This document shows, in pieces, positions 1 to 9,787 of a DNA stretch of 64,000 nt. The position numbers were made by a program, and so were the translations under genes. Within the stretch, counting starts at the first letter, position 1, and the number at the start of each line of letters is the position of its first letter. The notes beneath the pieces were generated by a model, which ran no database searches, was not told the origin of the DNA, and saw nothing but the letters and a program-made list of their open reading frames with translations. The stretch comes from Hoeflea sp. (lineage in GTDB: Bacteria > Pseudomonadota > Alphaproteobacteria > Rhizobiales > Rhizobiaceae), in NCBI GenBank assembly GCA_020637795.1, contig JACKJT010000001.1, positions 310,001 through 374,000 of the forward strand, in the 5' to 3' direction.

Positions 1-934
1 CGGAGAGATCGACATCGCTCATCTGCGCCGTCGACGATCCGGCCTCGACGCGGCTGATCATCAAAAGCGCGTTGAATGTCCTGATCAGCTGATCGCTGTC
101 AGCGATCATCTGCTCGAGCGCCTCCTGCTTGGCAGCCGCGCCGCCATCGGCGGAGAGCGCCGCCTCGGCCCGGTTCCTGAGCCGGGTAAGCGGGGTTTTC
201 AGATCGTGGGCGATGTTGTCGGAGACCTGCCGCAGCCCCTCGTTCAGCCGCTCGATCCGGCCCAGCATGGTGTTGAGCGACAGGCTCAGGCGGTCGAATT
301 CGTCGCCCGATCCGTTGACGGGCAAGCGCTGCGACAGGTCGCCGGCCAGGATCTTCTTGCTGGCCTCCGACATGTGATCGATGCGCTTGAGCGCCCGTCG
401 CCCGACAAAGAACCAGATCGCCAGCGCGCCTGCGAACATGATCGCCAGCGCCATCACCAGCGCCTGGCGCACCAGGCCGCGCACCTGCTCGCGCTCGCCC
501 AGATCACGGCCGACCATCAGCCGCATGCCGTTGGGCAGGAACACCACCTGCGCAAGCGCCCGGTGATTTTCATTGGCGGTTTCGCCGATGCGCTCATAGC
601 GGAAGGGAACCGGGCTCCAGCCTTCGGAATCGAGGACGCCCGGCTGCAGCGATGCGATGTTGCCGGCGATCAGATCGCCGGTGGGCGTGGCGATCGCATA
701 GAGATTGGCGCCAGGCTGGCGCGAGCGGCGCTCGATGATGCGGACCAGTCCGGCCACTCCGCCACCGCGATAGGCGGCGGCCACGATGCGCAACTCGTTG
801 GCAATGGCGTTCTGGGTCCGGTCGCGCTGCATGCCTTCGGAGATCGCGGTGACATAGAACACCAGCGCCACGGCGCAGAGCGCGAACAGCCCGAGGTAGA
901 GGGCCGACAGGCGGACAGCCGTCGTCGAGAGCAT
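1..934 (-). CDS. Sensor histidine kinase, 3' part cut by window edge
   Basis: I translated the reverse complement directly. The protein is the membrane sensor partner of the response regulator that precedes it. Visible parts are an N-terminal membrane helix, a periplasmic loop of roughly 135 residues, a second helix (ALVMALAIMFAGALAIWFF), a HAMP linker and a HisKA box with the phospho-acceptor histidine in DNIAHDLKTPLTRLRNRAE. The ATP-binding domain lies beyond base 1. ATG at 934 is a plausible start; an in-frame GTG at 952 would sit six bases after the regulator's stop. The two genes are evidently co-transcribed. The stimulus is unknown; the degP neighbour suggests envelope sensing, which is inference only. 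Confidence 0.9.
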   Translation of the reverse strand, partial: MLSTTAVRLSALYLGLFALCAVALVFYVTAISEGMQRDRTQNAIANELRIVAAAYRGGGVAGLVRIIERRSRQPGANLYAIATPTGDLIAGNIASLQPGVLDSEGWSPVPFRYERIGETANENHRALAQVVFLPNGMRLMVGRDLGEREQVRGLVRQALVMALAIMFAGALAIWFFVGRRALKRIDHMSEASKKILAGDLSQRLPVNGSGDEFDRLSLSLNTMLGRIERLNEGLRQVSDNIAHDLKTPLTRLRNRAEAALSADGGAAAKQEALEQMIADSDQLIRTFNALLMISRVEAGSSTAQMSDVDLS

Positions 935-958
935 GGCGCGAAGCCGGGACACGACCGA

Positions 959-1636
959 TCAGCCTCCGGCTTTCATCATGTAGCCGGCGCCGCGCACGGT
1001 GCGCAGCAGCGGCTCGCCGAAATCCTTCTCGATCTTCGACCTGAGCCGCGAGATGTGGACATCGATGACATTGGTCTGCGGGTCGAAATGGTAATCCCAG
1101 ACATGCTCGAGCAGCATCGTACGGGTGACCACCTGGCCGGCATTCTTCATCAGGTATTCGAGCAGCCGGTACTCCCGCGGCTGCAGCGGGATCGGCTGGC
1201 CGGCGCGGCGAACCTCGTGGCTCAGCCGGTCAAGTTCGAGATCGCCGACACGGTAGGTGGTTTCCTGTTCGCGTCCGCCCTTGCGCCGCCCGAGGATCTC
1301 GATCCGGGCAAGGAGTTCGGAGAATGCATAGGGCTTGGTCAGGTAATCGTCGCCACCGGCGCGCAGGCCGGTGACCCGGTCGTCAACCTGTCCCAGGGCA
1401 GACAGGATGAGCGCCGGCGTGTCATCGCCCTTGGCTCGCAGCTCGCTGATGATCGACAGCCCGTCGCGCTTGGGCAGCATCCGGTCGACAACCAGCGCGT
1501 CGTAGCTGTTCTCCGACGCCAGGAAGTAGCCCGAATCTCCGTCGCTGGCATGATCGACGGTGATCCCCGCCTCGCGAAAGGCCTTCGACAGGTAGGCGGC
1601 AGTTTCCAGGTCGTCTTCGATGATGAGAATCTTCAT
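959..1636 (-). CDS. OmpR-family response regulator
   Basis: A 225-residue two-component regulator. The N-terminal receiver domain carries the acidic pair ED at 7-8, the phospho-acceptor Asp51 in VVDRMLPKRDG, and the conserved Lys in TKPYAF. The C-terminal half is an OmpR/PhoB winged helix (LLEYLMKNAGQVVTRTMLL, then NVIDVHISRLRSKI). It lies directly upstream of its kinase, six to 24 bases away depending on the kinase start, and downstream of degP behind a terminator, so it probably has its own promoter in 1637-1706. This degP-regulator-kinase order is common in rhizobia. No specific gene name is given because the regulon cannot be read from sequence. Confidence 0.92.
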   Translation of the reverse strand: MKILIIEDDLETAAYLSKAFREAGITVDHASDGDSGYFLASENSYDALVVDRMLPKRDGLSIISELRAKGDDTPALILSALGQVDDRVTGLRAGGDDYLTKPYAFSELLARIEILGRRKGGREQETTYRVGDLELDRLSHEVRRAGQPIPLQPREYRLLEYLMKNAGQVVTRTMLLEHVWDYHFDPQTNVIDVHISRLRSKIEKDFGEPLLRTVRGAGYMMKAGG

Positions 1637-1706
1637 GGCGCAATCCTACCGGTTCACCCCCGTCCCGCAAGCCTCCGGCAACGGACGCCGGCTGGCGGGC
1701 ACACAA

Positions 1707-1743
1707 TACAAAAACGCGGCGGCTATAGGGGCGGCCGCCGCGT
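1707..1743 (-). terminator. Rho-independent terminator after degP
   Basis: Read on the minus strand, a 10-bp perfect stem (ACGCGGCGGC at 1743-1734 with its complement at 1723-1714) with a 10-base loop is followed at once by a T-rich run. It lies about 55 bases past the degP stop and separates degP from the two-component pair. Confidence 0.8.
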
Positions 1744-1750
1744 CCTGGCT

Positions 1751-1776
1751 TCCGGTCCCTTCTGCAAGGGACCGGA
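1751..1776. repeat. Perfect 11-bp hairpin between degP and its terminator
   Basis: TCCGGTCCCTT at 1751-1761 pairs perfectly with AAGGGACCGGA at 1766-1776 around a 4-base loop. No T run follows on either strand. It may protect the degP mRNA 3' end or act with the T-tailed hairpin just beyond it. Confidence 0.7.
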
Positions 1777-1798
1777 GGCTACAAGATCAGGTGTGAAC

Positions 1799-3367
1799 TC
1801 AGCCCTGATCTATCGGCAGGGCGACGAAGCGCGAGCGGTTCTCGTTCTCGACCTGGAACAGGGCTGCCTTGCGGCCGTCCTTGGCGGCGGCATCGATGAT
1901 GCTGACCACGTCGGATGCCTTGGACACATCCTGGTTGTTGACCGCGATGATGACGTCGCCGGCGCGCAGGCCGCGGTCTTCCGCAGCGCTGTCGGGCGCC
2001 ACCGAGGTGATGACCAGGCCGCTTCCGGTTTCAGCCGGAACCACGGTCAGGCCAAAACTGTCGAGCGTTGCCTCGGCCTGGGGCGCGGAGGGAGCCTCGT
2101 CCTGATCGGGCATTGCAGCCGCCACGTCGGTCGGCAGGGTTCCGAGTTCGACCTTGACGGTTTCGCTCTTGCCGTTGCGCCAGACGGTGATGTCGACGGT
2201 CTTGCCCGGATCCATGGCGGCGATCTTCTTGGCCAGATCGCGGGGATCCTTGACCATGTCGCCATCGACGGACGTGACCACGTCACCGGCCTGGATGCCG
2301 GCCTTGGCAGCCGGCGCATCGTCCTGCGGCGCAGTCACCAGCGCGCCCTGAGCTTCGGCAAGGCCGAGCGATTCTGCGATATCCGCGGTCACCGGCTGGA
2401 TCTGCACACCGAGCCAGCCACGCTCCACCGAGCCGCTCTTGATCAGGTCATTGATCACGGCGCGGGCCGTGGAGGCGGGAATGGCGAAGGCGATGCCGAC
2501 ATTGCCGCCCGAGGGCGAGAAGATGGCGGTGTTGATGCCGATCACCTCGCCGTTCAAGTTGAAGGTCGGACCGCCGGAGTTGCCGCGGTTGACGGCGGCA
2601 TCCACCTGGATGAAGTCATCATAGGGGCCGGCGCCGATATCGCGGCCGCGGGCCGAGACGATGCCGGCGGTGACGGTGCCGCCAAGACCGAAGGGATTGC
2701 CGACGGCCACGACCCAGTCGCCGACGCGGATCTTGGAATCATCGGCGAAGTCGACATAGGTGAACTTGCGGCTTTCCTCGACCTTGAGCACGGCCAGATC
2801 GGTGCGGCTGTCGCGGCCGACCAGCTTGGCGTCGAGCTCGGTGCCGTCATCCATGATCACGGTGAACGCCGAACCGTCCTCGACAACATGGTTGTTGGTC
2901 ACCAGCAGGCCATCCTCGGAGATGAAGAAGCCCGAACCCTGGCTGACGGGACGCACACGTCCGGGGCGGCGATTGCCGTCCGGACCACGGCGGTCACGCT
3001 CGGCGCGGCGGTCGCTATCTGGTCCACGCTTGTCGCCAAAACCGCGGTTGAACTGGTCGAAGAACCGCTTCATCGGGTGGTCGTCGGGCAGGTCCTCGAA
3101 GCCGCGGCCGTTGAAATCGAAACTGAAACCGCCGTCATTGGCGACCGGCTTGACTTCCGCCTGGACGCGAACCGAGACAACGGCGGGCGATACAGCCTGG
3201 ACAACATCGGCGAAGCTCGGCGCCTGCGGGGCCTCGACGCGGACAGCGTCTGCAAAGGCGCCGGAGATCGGCGCGGGAACACCCGTGGCAAGAAGCGCCG
3301 CCGCGATACCGGCAATGGCGGTCGTGCTCAGGAATCCCTTTGAAAATCTGCGTGGCGTTTTCGACAT
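1799..3367 (-). CDS. degP: DegP/HtrA (Do-like) periplasmic serine protease
   Basis: A 522-residue envelope protease and chaperone that removes misfolded periplasmic proteins. An N-terminal signal sequence (TTAIAGIAAALLATGVPAP) precedes a trypsin-like domain with His160 (TNNHVVEDG), Asp190 (SRTDLAVLK) and Ser264 (RGNSGGPTF). Two PDZ domains follow, at about 290-385 and 420-510. A charged Arg/Asp-rich stretch near 105-140 sits between the signal region and the protease core. The ATG is preceded by AGAGG eight bases upstream. In rhizobia degP commonly lies next to the ccm genes, as here, although a hydrolase gene intervenes. The roughly 250 bases upstream (3368-3617) hold no gene and should contain its promoter. 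Confidence 0.95.
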   Translation of the reverse strand: MSKTPRRFSKGFLSTTAIAGIAAALLATGVPAPISGAFADAVRVEAPQAPSFADVVQAVSPAVVSVRVQAEVKPVANDGGFSFDFNGRGFEDLPDDHPMKRFFDQFNRGFGDKRGPDSDRRAERDRRGPDGNRRPGRVRPVSQGSGFFISEDGLLVTNNHVVEDGSAFTVIMDDGTELDAKLVGRDSRTDLAVLKVEESRKFTYVDFADDSKIRVGDWVVAVGNPFGLGGTVTAGIVSARGRDIGAGPYDDFIQVDAAVNRGNSGGPTFNLNGEVIGINTAIFSPSGGNVGIAFAIPASTARAVINDLIKSGSVERGWLGVQIQPVTADIAESLGLAEAQGALVTAPQDDAPAAKAGIQAGDVVTSVDGDMVKDPRDLAKKIAAMDPGKTVDITVWRNGKSETVKVELGTLPTDVAAAMPDQDEAPSAPQAEATLDSFGLTVVPAETGSGLVITSVAPDSAAEDRGLRAGDVIIAVNNQDVSKASDVVSIIDAAAKDGRKAALFQVENENRSRFVALPIDQG

Positions 3368-3617
3368 GTCTCAACCTCTTGTTTGGTAGCAAAGCCGCTG
3401 ATCCGGCTCTTGGGAAGAAGAGATAGGCCGATTGCGGTTACGGCAAGCTTTCCGGATCATTAAACCTTTGTAATGTTTGTCGCCTTGTCTTCGCCACAAT
3501 CCGGTTCGCCTGCCCTCCGGCCATACGAAAACGCCCGGAAAATGACAAAGACAAAGCCGATCCGCCGCATGGGTAGACGCGGCGGAACGGCGATGGCAAC
3601 AGAGGCGGATAAAGCGG

Positions 3618-4847
3618 TCAGCGGACTTTCGTCACCACCTTGGCGCCATGTTCCAGCGTCCGGTGGACCGGACATTTTCCGGCGATTTCGGCGAGCTTGC
3701 CGGCAAGCGCTTCGGGTGCGCCGCCATCGATCGAGATGATCCGCTCGAAACGGTCGATCTTGCCGCCATTGGCGCGTTCTTCATCGGTGCATTCCAGGCA
3801 GTCGGCCGCATGCACCTTGTTGTGACGGACGGCGACCGTCACCAGTCCGAGGTCGAGCTTCTTCAGGCGCACATACATGCGCAAGGTCATGGCGGTGCAG
3901 GCGCCAAGCGCCGCCGCCATCAGGTCATAGGGCGAGGGTCCGGTGTCGGCGCCGCCGACATCGGCGGGTTCGTCGGCGAGAAACCGGTGCGGCCCGGCCT
4001 GGACCGAGACCTGGAAACGCCCCTGCCCGGTTTCGCCGACCACCACATCCTCGACCGGCTCGTCCTCGCGCCGTGGCGCCTCGGCCGGCAGGTAGCGCGC
4101 CACCCAGGAGGCAATGACATCGGCCACATAATTCGCGTCCGCCGGATCGGTCAGCAGATGATCGGCGCCATCGAGCGAGATGAAGCTCTTGGGATGTTTG
4201 GCGGCGGTGAAAATCGCCGCGGCGTTGTCGATGCCAACCACCTGATCGCGCGGCGCATGCAGGATCAGCAGCGCCTTCTTCATGTGGCCGATGCGGTCGG
4301 CCAGGCTGGTGGCGCTCAAATCTTCGACAAACTGCTTCTGGATGGTGAAAGTGCGGCCGCCGAGACTGACCTCGGCCTCGCCCTGGGAATGGATCTCGCC
4401 GACCTGGTCGCCGAAATTCTCGATCACGTGTTTTGCTTCGGCGGGCGCGCCCAGGGTGGCGACGGCCTTGACCGAGGCGAGTTCGCCGGCAATCGCCAGC
4501 ACCGCGGCGCCGCCAAGCGAATGCCCGACCAGGATCTCCGGCGCGTCGTAATGATCGGCCAGCCAGTCGGCGGCGGCGCGCAGATCGGCGAGATTGGAGG
4601 AGAAGTTGGTCGAGGCGAACTCGCCGTCGCTGGAGCCCAGCCCGGTGAAATCGAAGCGCATGACGGCAATGCCGGCGCGCGCCAGTTCACCCGAGATACG
4701 CCTCGCCGCGAGACTGTCCTTGGAGCAGGTGAAGCAGTGGGCAAACAACGCCCAGGCACGGATGGCGCCGGCGGGAAGATCAAGCCGCGCGGCCAGTTTC
4801 GCGCCGGAATGGCCCTCGAATTCCGCCTTGATCGTGTGTGCCGTCAT
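3618..4847 (-). CDS. Alpha/beta hydrolase fused to OsmC-like domain
   Basis: A 409-residue two-domain cytosolic protein. Residues 1 to about 255 are an alpha/beta hydrolase with the nucleophile elbow GHSLGG, an Asp in HAPRDQVVG and the catalytic-type His in DGADHLL. Residues 270-409 are an OsmC/Ohr fold with the two redox cysteines (GACTAM and GKCPVH), as in organic-hydroperoxide reductases. Such bifunctional fusions are a known family whose substrate is not established. The ATG has AAAGGGG about six bases upstream and lies 35 bases after ccmH, so it may be read from the ccm transcript. The position next to thiol-dependent cytochrome c assembly hints at redox stress, which is inference. Confidence 0.9.
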   Translation of the reverse strand: MTAHTIKAEFEGHSGAKLAARLDLPAGAIRAWALFAHCFTCSKDSLAARRISGELARAGIAVMRFDFTGLGSSDGEFASTNFSSNLADLRAAADWLADHYDAPEILVGHSLGGAAVLAIAGELASVKAVATLGAPAEAKHVIENFGDQVGEIHSQGEAEVSLGGRTFTIQKQFVEDLSATSLADRIGHMKKALLILHAPRDQVVGIDNAAAIFTAAKHPKSFISLDGADHLLTDPADANYVADVIASWVARYLPAEAPRREDEPVEDVVVGETGQGRFQVSVQAGPHRFLADEPADVGGADTGPSPYDLMAAALGACTAMTLRMYVRLKKLDLGLVTVAVRHNKVHAADCLECTDEERANGGKIDRFERIISIDGGAPEALAGKLAEIAGKCPVHRTLEHGAKVVTKVR

Positions 4848-4882
4848 GTGGTGCCCCTTTCAAGATGATCGGAGCCGTCATA

Positions 4883-5368
4883 TCAGGCCTGGCGATCACG
4901 GTCTTTCAACAGTTTCGCGAGTTCGGCTTGTTCGGCGTCCGTGAGCTTGCTGCCTCCGGCGGCGGCGACCGACTTGTCGCGGCCGCGGCTGTTGATCAGC
5001 ATGACGCCCGCACCCACCAGAAAGATCGCGATCGGAGCGCCCCACAACAACAGCGTCTGCACGGAAAAGCGCGGCTTGAGCAGCACGAATTCGCCATAGC
5101 GCGAGACGACATAATCGATCACGTCCTGGTCGCTGTCGCCGGCCACCAGCCGCTCGCGCACCAGGAGCCGCAGATCGCGGGCGAGCTCGGCGTTGGAATC
5201 GTCGATCGACTGGTTCTGGCAGACCAGGCACCTGAATTCGAGCGACAGGGTGCGCGCCCTCGCCTCGAGCGCCGGATCGTCCAGCACCTCGTCCGGGTTG
5301 ACCGCAGCTGCCGGGCCGATCAGGCCCAGCAGCAGCACGAAAGCGGCAATCGCCTGACGCAGCATCAT
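4883..5368 (-). CDS. ccmH: CcmH/CycL, heme-lyase thiol oxidoreductase subunit
   Basis: A 161-residue cytochrome c maturation protein that keeps apocytochrome CXXCH cysteines reduced for heme ligation in the periplasm. After a signal peptide ([13 protein letters not shown]) come the CcmH motif RCLVCQNQS with Cys47 and Cys50, and [16 protein letters not shown]. One membrane helix near 108-128 anchors a short cytosolic tail. The length matches short CcmH/CycL proteins without a TPR domain, consistent with the separate ccmI gene. Its ATG overlaps the ccmF stop (TGATG), showing translational coupling. It is the last ccm gene of the operon. Confidence 0.95.
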   Translation of the reverse strand: MMLRQAIAAFVLLLGLIGPAAAVNPDEVLDDPALEARARTLSLEFRCLVCQNQSIDDSNAELARDLRLLVRERLVAGDSDQDVIDYVVSRYGEFVLLKPRFSVQTLLLWGAPIAIFLVGAGVMLINSRGRDKSVAAAGGSKLTDAEQAELAKLLKDRDRQA

Positions 5369-7350
5369 CACGCCGCCGCCTCCGCGGACTTCTTGGCGCG
5401 GGCGCGGTTGGGTGCGCCGATGCGCAAGCGCCGGTCCGACAGCGACAGGGCGCCGCCGATCACCATGACGATGGTGCCATACCAGATGAAGGTCACCCAG
5501 GACTTCCACCAGATCCGCACCACCAGCCCGCCATTGGCCTCGGGATCGCCGAGCGCGATGTAGAGCTGGCTGGCGCCGAAGGTCAGAATGCCGGCTTCCG
5601 TGGTGGGCATCCGGCGGGCCTGGTAGAACCGCTTGGCCGACGCGACTTTCGCCACTTCGACGCCGCCGCGCGAAACGGTGAACTCGCCGGACTGTGCGGA
5701 ATAGTTCGGACCGTTGTAATCGCGGATACCGTCGAAGCGCAGCTCGTAGCCACCGGCGCGGGCCGTATCGCCTGGTTTCATGGCAATGACGGTTTCGGTT
5801 GAAAACACGCTGGCCGCGACAATGCCGATCACGGTGACGCCCAGGCCCATGTGGCCCAGCGCCGAGCCGAAGGCCGACCGCGGCAGGCCGATCAGGCGGG
5901 CAAGGGCGACGCCGGCGCCAACGCGGCCGATACCGGCGCGCAAGGCCAGGTCGGTCAGCGCGCCGAGGATCAGGAACACGCCCAGCGCAATGCCAAGTCC
6001 CGCCAGAACCGGCGCGCCGGTCTGCAGGAACACCACGCCAAGACCGACCAGCAGCGAGATGCCGATGGCGAAATACAGCCGGTGGGCGGCGCCCGCCAGG
6101 TCGCCCCTCTTCCAGGCCAGCAGCGGCCCGAACGGGACGGCCAGCAGCAGCGGCACCATCAGCGGGCCGAAGGTCAGGTTGAAGAACGGAGGACCGACGG
6201 AAATCTTGGTGCCGGTGACGGCTTCGAGCAGCAGCGGATAGAGTGTGCCCACCAGCACCGTGGCCGCCGCCGTGGTCAGGAACAGATTGTTGAGAACCAG
6301 CGAGCCCTCGCGCGAAATCGGCGCGAACATGCCACCGGCCTTCAAGGTGCCCGCGCGCAAACCGAACAGCGCCAGCGCGCCGCCGATGAAGACCACGAGA
6401 ATGCCCAGAATGAACACGCCGCGCGCCGGGTCGGTGGCGAAGGCATGCACGGATGTCAGGACGCCGGAGCGGACCAGGAAGGTGCCGAGCAGCGAGAACG
6501 AAAACGTCAGGATGGCGAGCAGCACGGTCCAGATCTTCAGCGCCTCTCGCTTTTCCATGACCAGCGCCGAATGCAGCAGCGCGGTGCCGACCAGCCAGGG
6601 CATGAAGGAGGCGTTCTCGACCGGATCCCAGAACCACCAGCCGCCCCAGCCGAGCTCGTAATAGGCCCAGTAGCTGCCCATCGAGATCCCGGCGGTGAGG
6701 AAGATCCAGGCGGTCAGGGTCCAGGGCCGCACCCAGCGGGCCCAGGCCGCGTCGATCCGGCCCTCGATCAGCGCGGCGATGGCGAAGGCGAACGAGATCG
6801 AGAACCCGACATAGCCGAGATAGAGCAGCGGCGGATGGATCGCCAGACCGATGTCCTGCAGGATCGGGTTAAGGTCATTGCCTTCAAGCGGCGCCGGATC
6901 CAGCCTGATGAACGGATTGGAGGTGAGCACGACAAAGAGCAGAAACGCCACGGTGACCCAAGCCTGGACCGAAAGCACATTTGCCTTCAGCGTGTCGGGC
7001 AGATTGCGCCCGAAAAGCGCCACCAGGGCCGAAAACAGCACCAGGATCAGCACCCACAGCAGCATCGAGCCTTCGTGATTGCCCCAGACGCCGGTGATCT
7101 TGTAGAGCATAGGCTTCAGTGAATGCGAGTTCTCGACCACGTTCTGGACCGAGAAATCGGACACCACATAGGCATGGGTCAAGGCGAAGAACGAGATCGC
7201 CACCAGCATCAGCGAGGTCAGCGCCGCCATCGGTCCGACCGCCATCAGCCCGGCGTCACGGCGGCGTGCGCCGATCAGGGGGACGACCGACTGGACAACA
7301 GCGGTCGCCAGCGCGAGGATCAGGGCGAAATGGCCGATTTCAGTGATCAT
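5368..7350 (-). CDS. ccmF: CcmF/CycK, cytochrome c heme lyase membrane subunit
   Basis: A 660-residue polytopic inner-membrane protein that receives heme from CcmE and, with CcmH and CcmI, attaches it to apocytochrome c. The family hallmark tryptophan-rich motif is present ([19 protein letters not shown]), as are the start region [13 protein letters not shown] and many hydrophobic helices. The length is normal for CcmF. ATG at 7350 is 58 bases after ccmE, the only real gap inside the operon; the stop overlaps the ccmH start. Confidence 0.96.
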   Translation of the reverse strand: MITEIGHFALILALATAVVQSVVPLIGARRRDAGLMAVGPMAALTSLMLVAISFFALTHAYVVSDFSVQNVVENSHSLKPMLYKITGVWGNHEGSMLLWVLILVLFSALVALFGRNLPDTLKANVLSVQAWVTVAFLLFVVLTSNPFIRLDPAPLEGNDLNPILQDIGLAIHPPLLYLGYVGFSISFAFAIAALIEGRIDAAWARWVRPWTLTAWIFLTAGISMGSYWAYYELGWGGWWFWDPVENASFMPWLVGTALLHSALVMEKREALKIWTVLLAILTFSFSLLGTFLVRSGVLTSVHAFATDPARGVFILGILVVFIGGALALFGLRAGTLKAGGMFAPISREGSLVLNNLFLTTAAATVLVGTLYPLLLEAVTGTKISVGPPFFNLTFGPLMVPLLLAVPFGPLLAWKRGDLAGAAHRLYFAIGISLLVGLGVVFLQTGAPVLAGLGIALGVFLILGALTDLALRAGIGRVGAGVALARLIGLPRSAFGSALGHMGLGVTVIGIVAASVFSTETVIAMKPGDTARAGGYELRFDGIRDYNGPNYSAQSGEFTVSRGGVEVAKVASAKRFYQARRMPTTEAGILTFGASQLYIALGDPEANGGLVVRIWWKSWVTFIWYGTIVMVIGGALSLSDRRLRIGAPNRARAKKSAEAAA

Positions 7351-7408
7351 GGCGTCATCTCCTCCAGTGCCGGGCCCGGTGCCGTAGCGGCATCCGTTTC
7401 CGGAAGGC

Positions 7409-7879
7409 CTATTGCGTTTGCGTTCCGACGCCGGGCGTGGGATCGCCTTCCTGCCAGACGCCCTGCGCCTTCAGCGCATCGGCGACTTCCTTGGGCATGT
7501 AGTTCTCATCGTGCTTGGCGAGAACCGTATCGGCAAGGAAGGTGCCTTCTTCCGGCGAGAACGTTCCTTCGGTGACCACGCCCTGCCCCTCGCGGAACAG
7601 ATCGGGCAGGATGCCGACATAGCGCACCTTGACCGAGGCATTGGTGTCGGTCACCTGGAATGTCACCGACGAGTTCTCGCCACGCTGGACGGTTCCCTCC
7701 TCGACCAGGCCGCCAAGCCGCACACGGGTGCCGGGCGCCAGCGGCTGGGCCAGCACGTCGGTGGGCGAATTGAAGAACACGATCTGCTCGCGCAGCGCGG
7801 AAGTGACCAGGGCTGCTGACGCGGCGAGAAAAACCGCGCCGGCGGCGATGATGGACAATCGTTTTTGCTTGCGGGTCAT
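7409..7879 (-). CDS. ccmE: CcmE/CycJ, periplasmic heme chaperone
   Basis: A 156-residue heme chaperone. It starts with the typical basic N-terminus MTRKQKRL and a single membrane anchor, followed by the OB-fold domain ([26 protein letters not shown]). The covalent heme-binding His123 lies in [10 protein letters not shown], with the following Tyr that serves as axial ligand in the family. The start overlaps the ccmI stop by four bases (ATGA). The acidic, proline-rich tail is typical for rhizobial CycJ. Confidence 0.96.
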   Translation of the reverse strand: MTRKQKRLSIIAAGAVFLAASAALVTSALREQIVFFNSPTDVLAQPLAPGTRVRLGGLVEEGTVQRGENSSVTFQVTDTNASVKVRYVGILPDLFREGQGVVTEGTFSPEEGTFLADTVLAKHDENYMPKEVADALKAQGVWQEGDPTPGVGTQTQ

Positions 7880-9495
7880 TGGCCCTCCAACACAGGTTCC
7901 AGGCCGAGCTGAACGGCAAGGTCGGCCAGCACGCGGCCGCCTTCGCTGTCGCCGGGAAATGTTACACTGGCCCGTTCAAGGGCCGTTTCCGCTGCCGTGC
8001 GATCACCCAGAACCGCGTAGGAGCGGACCAGGCGCTGCCAGCCCTCGAGATTGTCGGGGCTTTCGGTCAGTTTCGCGTCGAGCGATTCGACCATGGTGCG
8101 GATCATCGCCGCCCGGTCCTCGACGGACATTTCGGCGGCCGCGGCGACATCTGCCTGCGTCGGTCCGCCCGGGGCCGCGGCAGGAGCAGCGGCGTTGCCG
8201 GGAGCCTGCTGGGCTGCGGAACCGGCGCCGGTGGGCGGCAGGATGAAGGGTGTCTTCGCTGATGCCGACGGCTCGGCAGCCGGCGCCTGCTCAACGGGAA
8301 CGGCGGGCGTCATGGGGACTCCGCCCAGCGTCGACGTGACGGTCAGGCCGAGTTCATTGGCAAGCGCGCCCAGTTGCTGGCTTTCCGGACCCGAGGGGGC
8401 AAACACCGCAAGGGCCCGATCGAGCGCGGCCTGCGCCTTGTCGGGGTTTCCGGTCACCACATGCGAGCGAACGAGCCTCAGCCATCCGGCGACATTGTCC
8501 GGATTGTCGGCAAGCTTGGCCTCAAGGCCGTCGATCATCGACGCGATCATCGCCTTCCGGTCTTCCGGGCTCATGTTCTGGGCCGCGGCGATGTCGGCTG
8601 CGGTGGGATTGCCCGGTGCTGCGGAGCCGGCGCCGGACAGGGGCGCGGTACCACCGCCCTGCTGAAGCGCGGCAAGCTGGCTTTCAACCGCCGGGATCCA
8701 TGGGGCATCGGGCGGCGCGGTTTCCAGCATGCCGGAGAAGGCGGCGCGGGCTTCGGTGGTCTTGCCGGCCTGGGCCAGAGCCACGGCGAGGAAGAATTGC
8801 GGTCTCGGATCGGTCGAATCGAGTTCGCGGGCGGTCTGGAACGCCAGGCTGGCTTCCTCGGTGACGATCCCGCCCGCGGCCGAGAACAGGGCCTCGCCAA
8901 GGCTTGCCAATCGCGTCGGCGACGGGCCAAGAATGGAAATCGCCTTCTTGAAGGCAGCCGCGGACTCCTCGTAGCGACCGGTCCGCAGATAGATCGGACC
9001 CAGCACGTCCCAGCCGCGCCCGTCCTCGGGATTGTCCGCCAGATGCTGCTCCGCCCGGGCGATCAGCATGGCAATGTCGTTGGCCTGCGGATCCGCCTTC
9101 AGCCGCGCCGATAACGGCAGTTGCGGCAAGTCCGGGCTGCCCAGTTCGAGATAGGCCGTCAGTGCTGCGACCGGCATGAAGAGAGCGACCAGGATCGCCG
9201 CCGCGCGGCGCAAGCCGCTGTTTTGCGAGAGCTTGCCTTCGGCCTCCGCCGCTTCGCCCTTGCGCGCGGCAGCCAGCAGCCGTCTGGAGATTTCCGTCTT
9301 CGCCACTTCGGCCTGCACCGGGTCCACGAGACCGTCCGCCAGGTCGCGGTCAACCTCGGTCAACTGGTCGCGATAGACCTCGACATCATGCAGTTCGGGG
9401 GCGTCCGGCGCCTCCCTGCGGGCACGCATCACCGGCCCCAGCAGGGCCAGGGTTGCAATGGCGGTCATGACGGCGGCGATTACCCAGAATAACAT
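7876..9495 (-). CDS. ccmI: CcmI/CycH, cytochrome c biogenesis TPR protein
   Basis: A 539-residue membrane protein that presents apocytochrome c to the heme lyase. It has two N-terminal membrane helices around a cytosolic loop ([21 protein letters not shown] is the family start signature) and a periplasmic TPR region. The C-terminal half contains a tandem duplication of a roughly 70-residue block beginning [21 protein letters not shown] and [21 protein letters not shown], each followed by PDN..GW.RLVRS, joined by an Ala/Pro-rich linker. It is the first gene of ccmIEFH. The 292 bases upstream (9496-9787) hold no gene; the operon promoter should lie there. Confidence 0.93.
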   Translation of the reverse strand: MLFWVIAAVMTAIATLALLGPVMRARREAPDAPELHDVEVYRDQLTEVDRDLADGLVDPVQAEVAKTEISRRLLAAARKGEAAEAEGKLSQNSGLRRAAAILVALFMPVAALTAYLELGSPDLPQLPLSARLKADPQANDIAMLIARAEQHLADNPEDGRGWDVLGPIYLRTGRYEESAAAFKKAISILGPSPTRLASLGEALFSAAGGIVTEEASLAFQTARELDSTDPRPQFFLAVALAQAGKTTEARAAFSGMLETAPPDAPWIPAVESQLAALQQGGGTAPLSGAGSAAPGNPTAADIAAAQNMSPEDRKAMIASMIDGLEAKLADNPDNVAGWLRLVRSHVVTGNPDKAQAALDRALAVFAPSGPESQQLGALANELGLTVTSTLGGVPMTPAVPVEQAPAAEPSASAKTPFILPPTGAGSAAQQAPGNAAAPAAAPGGPTQADVAAAAEMSVEDRAAMIRTMVESLDAKLTESPDNLEGWQRLVRSYAVLGDRTAAETALERASVTFPGDSEGGRVLADLAVQLGLEPVLEGQ

Positions 9496-9787
9496 GTCGC
9501 TTCAATATCCGAGCATTGTCTGTTTTCCAACATCAATCGGCCGCGAAAACAAGATTGGGGCGTTTGGTCGCGTATCCAGGCCTAATCCGCCACTTCCCGA
9601 TCGAAACCCGCCGGAAAACCCGGTTTTCTCCATGTAGTCACATGTAGGTTGCTGCATGGCCGATCTCAATCGGACCCGACCGGTTTAACTGCCGGGCGCC
9701 CATCGGGGTCCGGCAAGGGGTGTCCGTGGCGCGTTGTGCTGACGCGATCCGGGTCTGGTTGCGGCTCCGAGCCCCGAATCCGCGCAA

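Noticed and set aside
206..3343. A 1045-codon open frame on the plus strand
   Set aside because: It is antisense to the sensor kinase, response regulator and DegP on the minus strand, which have clear domains and catalytic residues; the plus frame is a product of high GC and has no recognisable domain.
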